Origin: Cricetomys ansorgei
Taxonomy: Eukaryota > Chordata > Mammalia > Rodentia > Nesomyidae
Direction: 5' to 3'
NCBI GenBank assembly: GCA_026225945.1
Contig: JAMJFZ010001133.1
Span: forward strand, 18,207,501-18,271,500
DNA: 64,000 bases
A model generated the notes under the pieces. That model worked only from the letters and a program-made list of their open reading frames with translations, was not told where the DNA came from and searched no databases. This document shows, one piece after another, positions 59,990-64,000 of this stretch. Within the stretch, counting starts at the first letter, position 1, and every line of letters starts with the position of its first letter. Both the position numbers and the translations under genes were made by a program.

Positions 59990-60180
59990 GGGCCAGCAGG
60001 ATGGCTCCGCAGGTAAACGCACTTGCCACACAAGCCTGGCAGCCTACGTTAAAGCTCCAGAAACCACAGTGGAAAGAGAAAACTTATTCTAGAAAGTCGT
60101 CCTCCTCCTTCTGCCTGTGCGCTGTGCACATGCATGTCACACTCACGCACCATCTCTACGTCCTCAAGGACACCCTTAAA
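59990..60180 (+). repeat. B3-like SINE
   Basis: 'ggccagcaggatggctccgc', 'aggtaaacgcacttgccaca', 'agtcgtcctcctccttctgc', 'cgctgtgcacatgcatgtca'. Confidence 0.7.
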
Positions 60181-60446
60181 AAGACTTTTAAACTTCATAG
60201 AACATGAGAAAAACTTGAAGGGGAGAAACTGAGGTGGGAGGGCTTGACTCAAAGGATGGCTGTAAGTTATTCTCTTGTTATTATTTCCCTTCATTATCTA
60301 ATTTCAAAAGTAATGCCTTTGTAGAAAATATGCAAAAAGACCCCACAAACAACTGTCATTGGCATTCGCATTTCTCTAGGGATAGGAATTATTTTCAAAA
60401 TATAGTTATTCCTCATGATTGTAACCTGATTAATACTTTGTACATA

Positions 60447-60642
60447 TGGGTGAGTGTGTGTGTGTGTGTGGTGAGTGTGTGAATGTGGGGTGTGTGTGAG
60501 TGTGTGCATGAGTATGTGAGTGTGGGGGGTATGGGGTGTGTGTGAGCATGTGTGTGAGCGTGTGTGTGTGTCTGAGAGTGTGGGGGGTGTGTGAGGGTTG
60601 TGCGTGTGAGTGCATATGTGGGGTGTGTGTGTGTGTGTGTAA
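60447..60642 (+). repeat. TG/GTGAG-rich minisatellite-like tract
   Basis: Repeats of TGTGTGTG, GTGAGTGTGTG, GTGGGGTGTG over about 195 bp. The H/T-rich minus ORFs are translations of it. Confidence 0.9.
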
Positions 60643-60732
60643 ATGCACACACCTGATGTAGCAGAAACACTATCAAGGGATTAGAGTGAATAGAAGCACT
60701 ACACAGTTGATCAATAAAAAAGCAACAGGTAA

Positions 60733-60880
60733 TAACTGGCCAGCAGGTAAAGGCACTTGCTGCCAATGCTGATAACCTGAGTTTGATCCCCAGGACCCAC
60801 AGGGAAGGAGAGAACTGATTCACCCAAAGTTGTCCTCGACCTGCACATACAAGCTGTGGCACATACACTACATAGATAAT
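60733..60880 (+). repeat. B3-like SINE
   Basis: 'ctggccagcaggtaaaggca', 'cttgctgccaatgctgataa', 'gagtttgatccccaggaccc', 'agttgtcctcgacctgcaca'. Runs into a GATA array. Confidence 0.85.
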
Positions 60881-60909
60881 AGATAGATGGGTAGATAGGT
60901 AGGTAGGAG

Positions 60910-60952
<43 letters not shown>

Positions 60953-60963
60953 GACAGATAGAC
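60873..60963 (+). repeat. (GATA)n microsatellite
   Basis: GATAGATGGGTAGATAGGTA then pure GATA from about 60910 to 60952. Confidence 0.93.
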
Positions 60964-61225
60964 AATCACTTTAAAATAACAGGTCATGTGAAGAATCATC
61001 AAATATAATAGAACAGATATGGGGCAAATCTTATTTTAACTCAAGCCACAAGCTGTCACTTGCTCTCCTATTCAAAGGTTTGTCTCCTGTCCTGGCAGTG
61101 CTGAGGGGACCGTTTTCTAATGTGCTGTGAAAAGTACCAGTTTCCAATTCCAATTCTTTAATATGAAGAAAAGATTGAGAACTATCCTTAGAGTATTCTG
61201 AATGCAAAGATCTTCCAAATTTTAG
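60964..61225. other. Intergenic stretch without recognised features
   Basis: No gene or repeat recognised. Confidence 0.5.
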
Positions 61226-61229
61226 TTAC

Positions 61230-61592
61230 CTAGCAGCCATGGAGAGTACTGTCAACTTGGAAGAATCTGGCATCTCCTGGAGATGGGCTTCTAGGCATGC
61301 CTAGGGGTTATCTTGATTGTATTATTGTATAATTGTGTATATTATTGTATAACATCTTGATGATCTTGATTGCACTAATTGAGATCAGAAGACCTGATAA
61401 CTGAGATGGACTGTTCCCTAACCAGGGAGTCCTGGACTGTATGCAATGAAGAGAATAAATTGAGTGCTAGCATGCATTATTCCCTCTCTGTTTTCTGATG
61501 TGGATGAGATGTAACCAGCTGCTTTAAGCTCCTACTGCCTGGTCTTCCCTGCTGTGATAGACTGTACCTTGATTGTCAATTGTTTGGTCTTT
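61230..61592 (+). mobile_element. MaLR-type LTR, plus, diverged
   Basis: 'gtactgtcaacttggaagaa', 'ctggagatgggcttctaggc', 'gcatgcctaggggttatctt', 'gatgtaaccagctgctttaa', 'ctgtgatagactgtaccttg'. The expected AATAAA end is lost. Confidence 0.7.
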
Positions 61593-61609
61593 TTTTTTAA
61601 AGTTCAACT

Positions 61610-62128
61610 CCATCTTTGTGAAGCAGCTCTCTTTATGTCCACACTAATCTTTCACTCCTGCATAAGTGCATGACAGCCAGGCAGAGTAGAGAGGGCAGTA
61701 CACAAATCACCAGCAGCCAGCACATTCAGTCTACTATGGACTGCTTTCAGACTGATGCCTGGTCTTAGCAACTCGACAGCACTTAGAATCAACCCATGAG
61801 ACCAGCCCCAGAGACTGTAAGGCTATACCCAGAGGACACTGGGAGGAGACACTTGCAGGCAGCACCTTCTTCCAATCGCCCTTTTCTTCCTGACTGAGTA
61901 TGTCTATAGCTGCCCTTCTCCTCCGACAATGGACTCCAGCTTCTGCCTCAGTGTGGAATGAACATCAGTGGCACTCCAGGAACCTTCAGGCACTGCAGAG
62001 GAATCCAGCTTGTGCACTGAGCAGCTACTAAGTTGTCTGCCCCTTCAGAGTACAGACGGCCATTGTTGGGAGACCTAGCCCTGTCCTGTAAGCCCACCTA
62101 ATAAATGGCTGTTCATAAAATCTACATC
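61610..62128 (+). mobile_element. ERVL-type LTR, plus (candidate)
   Basis: 'cttgtgcactgagcagctac', 'agttgtctgccccttcagag', 'acggccattgttgggagacc' and 'gtaagcccacctaataaatg' match the 3' end of an ERVL/MaLR-type LTR with its polyadenylation signal. The 5' boundary is not defined. Confidence 0.5.
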
Positions 62129-62334
62129 TTCTCTTAGTCCTGACTGCTAGCAACCATTACTAGCATATTTTACTAGTGTGAGACAACACGGTTCATGCGG
62201 ACACTTTCACACACTTTAGAACATACTTTGAGCACATGTGCACCCTCAGTTCTCCTCCTACTTTTGGTTGGCCCACTTACTCTTCCAAAGTAGTAGTCCC
62301 CTTTGATTTTCATGTCTTCTTTTTTGTTTTCCAC

Positions 62335-62510
62335 AATTATATTTATATGGAGGGGGCACATGGGTGCCAAACCACTCAAGTGGAAGCCAGAGGTTGACTT
62401 GCTGGAGTCAGTTTGCTCTTCTAAAACAAGGGTTATAAGGGTGAGACTCAGGGTAGCCAGGCTTGACAGCAAGCGCCTTCACCCTCTGACCAAACTGAAC
62501 AGCCTGTGTT
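62335..62510 (-). repeat. B3-like SINE, minus
   Basis: 'gggggcacatgggtgccaaa', 'ggaagccagaggttgacttg', 'gccaggcttgacagcaagcg', 'ccttcaccctctgacc'. Confidence 0.75.
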
Positions 62511-62544
62511 ATCAACTACTTTTTAAAAACATCTAGATTCCAGG

Positions 62545-62730
62545 ACCGGAGACATGGCTCAGCGGTTAAGAGCACTGGCTGCTCTTCCAGAGGTCCAGAG
62601 TTCAATTCCCAGTACCCATGTGGTGGTTGTCAACCATCTATAATGGGGACTGGTACCCTCTTCTGGCCTGCAGGTGTACATTCAGTTAGAGCATTCATAT
62701 ACATAAATAAATAAATCTTTAAAAAAAATT
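62545..62730 (+). repeat. B2 SINE, well preserved
   Basis: 'ccggagacatggctcagcgg' (A box), 'ttaagagcactggctgctct', 'agagttcaattcccagtacc' (B box) and 'gtaccctcttctggcctgca', ending in (AAAT)n, AATAAA-type signals and an A-run. Confidence 0.95.
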
Positions 62731-62731
62731 T

Positions 62732-62946
62732 AGCCAGGCGATGGTGGTACATGCCTTTAATCCCAGCCTTGGGAGGCAGAGACAGGAGGAGCTCTGTGAG
62801 TTTGTGGCCAGCCTGGCCTACAGAGTGAGTTCCAGGACAGCTAGAGTTGCAACAGGGAAACCCTGTCTCAAAAAATAAAACAAAAAACAAAAAAGGAAGG
62901 AAGGAAGGAAGGAAGGAAGGAAGGAAGGAAGGAAGGAAGGAAGGAA
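62732..62946 (+). repeat. B1 SINE with (GGAA)n tail
   Basis: 'ccaggcgatggtggtacatg', 'cctttaatcccagccttggg', 'ggccagcctggcctacagag' and 'gggaaaccctgtctcaaaaa', an A-rich linker, then about 12 GGAA units. Confidence 0.95.
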
Positions 62947-63287
62947 GAAAAAAAGGGAAAACCCTAGTTACTATATATAAAACAACACATATTTGTCTTT
63001 CAGAGCCTGGCTTATTTTGCTTAGCGTGACAATCTCTAGTCCGATCCAAATCCTTGTAAACAACTTGGTCTTGTTCTTTAAAGCTACATAACGGATCCGT
63101 GCGCGCGGGCAGTTAAGCTGAGTCTATAACTTGGCTATTATAAACCGTGCATGATAAACATTTGTGTGCACACATATCACTGCTGCCTGCAGATGGTGAT
63201 TCCTCCAAGCGTACCCTCAGGAGTACTAAAACCTCAGTCAGCAATTTTCACACGTAGCGTCTCTAAGTCCAGCGAGGTGGTTATGTC

Positions 63288-64000
63288 CTCTCAGTTCCTT
63301 GTCCTGCTGCTGGGACGAAATGTCTGACAAAAGCAGCCTAAGATGTGGGAGCCTGTGTGGGAAAGCTTGAGCTGTAGTGGACCCCAGATGGGGCAGAGCA
63401 CAGAATGTCCTTCCCACACGGTGGCCTTCTGAGAAGAATTAATAAACTATGATAGGTGAATGCACTTGAAAGCAAGGACATGAAGGAAATGCCAGGGTAT
63501 ATATCTCTGTGGGAAAGGCAAAGGCTTGGAAGGAACATCTTAGGGCCTTTTCACATGACCAAAGACAGTAAGACATAACACCAGGTGTATTCCCTTGTTG
63601 TATTTGCTTCAGCTCCCTGTAAATGTTGCCCCATGCTTTGCTTGTTTTAGTAATAAAATTGAGAAGTGCTTTGTTTGCACAATTCTTGAGCTCAGACAGC
63701 CTGGAATCTGTCTGCTGGTCTTCGGTGTAGCCTTCTATCTGGGGAGACTTAGCTTACTGACCGTGGGATGGGTCCACACCAAGGAAAGAATGGTCTCTTT
63801 TGGCTTACAGTTCTAGGATGCAGTCCATTACAGCAGGGAGAGCAGCAGGCAGGAGTTGGGGTACTTGGTTGATCACATTGTATCCTCAATCAGGAAGGAG
63901 AGAGAGATGGATGCTCTGTTCAATTCCTTTCCTTTTCCTTATTCAGTTCGAGAGCCCAGCCCATGGACTGGTAAGACCCACATGCATCATGGGTCTTCCC
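63288..64000 (-). mobile_element. MaLR-type LTR, minus, split by a solo LTR; runs off the right edge
   Basis: Left piece 'gctgggacgaaatgtctgac' and 'aaaagcagcctaaga' (to 63343). Right piece from 63779: 'ggaaagaatggtctcttttg', 'gcttacagttctaggatgca', 'gtccattacagcagggagag', 'cagcccatggactggtaaga'. The two pieces join into one LTR once the insertion is removed. Confidence 0.75.
63344..63778 (+). mobile_element. Solo LTR of an endogenous retrovirus (ERVK-like), nested
   Basis: 435 bp, bounded by TGTGGGAGCC and GGTCCACA, with 5-bp inverted ends TGTGG/CCACA. Contains AATAAAA near 63653. Flanked by 6-mers CTAAGA (63338-63343) and CCAAGG (63779-63784), a 6-bp target duplication with two transitions, which points to a class II (ERVK) integrase. 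No internal viral genes are present. Orientation follows the polyadenylation signal. Confidence 0.75.

Noticed and set aside
60294..60868. H/T-rich minus ORFs of 72-151 aa
   Set aside because: Derived from the TG-rich tract and the adjoining SINE.

Overview
This is nuclear DNA from a muroid rodent. The interspersed repeats show it: B1, B2/B3, B4 and ID SINEs, rodent ERVL-MaLR solo LTRs, a rodent-type LINE-1 3' UTR and two URR1-like hAT transposons. Against the mouse and rat sequences as I remember them, exon 1 of the gene below has several substitutions, so a relative such as a cricetid is more likely than house mouse. That species call is inference.

One protein-coding locus is well supported: the 5' end of Cacna2d3 (voltage-gated calcium channel auxiliary subunit alpha2delta-3), on the minus strand. 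Coding exon 1 (32241-32362) holds the start codon and signal peptide and lies in a large CpG island (about 31.7-33.7 kb). Intron 1 is only 683 bp. Exon 2 (31476-31557) encodes the start of the mature protein. Both splice junctions are canonical and the phases agree (68 codons). Intron 2 then fills the window leftward to position 1, and I saw no exon 3, so the rest of the gene lies beyond the left edge.

Layout: 1-31.5 kb is intron 2. It is poor in young transposons, with few B1/B3 copies and a single recognised LTR, and rich in old MIR, MER5-like and Tigger-like fossils. It also holds several AT-rich, homeodomain-site-rich stretches that look like regulatory DNA. Its most unusual feature is a 148-bp inverted duplication (12537-12684 and 14224-14371) with 3 mismatches, flanked by 35 bp of much weaker, ungapped homology. 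31.5-33.7 kb holds the two exons and the promoter CpG island. 33.7-64 kb lies upstream of the gene and shows no supported gene. It is dense in younger repeats: MaLR LTRs, some nested with target-site duplications; a LINE-1 3' end carrying a 380-bp GATA array; degenerate LINE-1 ORF2 pieces; a roughly 750-bp polypyrimidine tract; two URR1 copies; and an ERVK-like solo LTR inside an older LTR at the right end.

I see no prokaryotic-type system, CRISPR array, stand-alone RNA gene or intact viral gene. The long ORFs in the CpG island and in the simple repeats are compositional artefacts. The observations most worth following are the inverted duplication, the dense and datable nested insertions, the candidate regulatory elements, and one unassigned A/C-rich segment near 55 kb.
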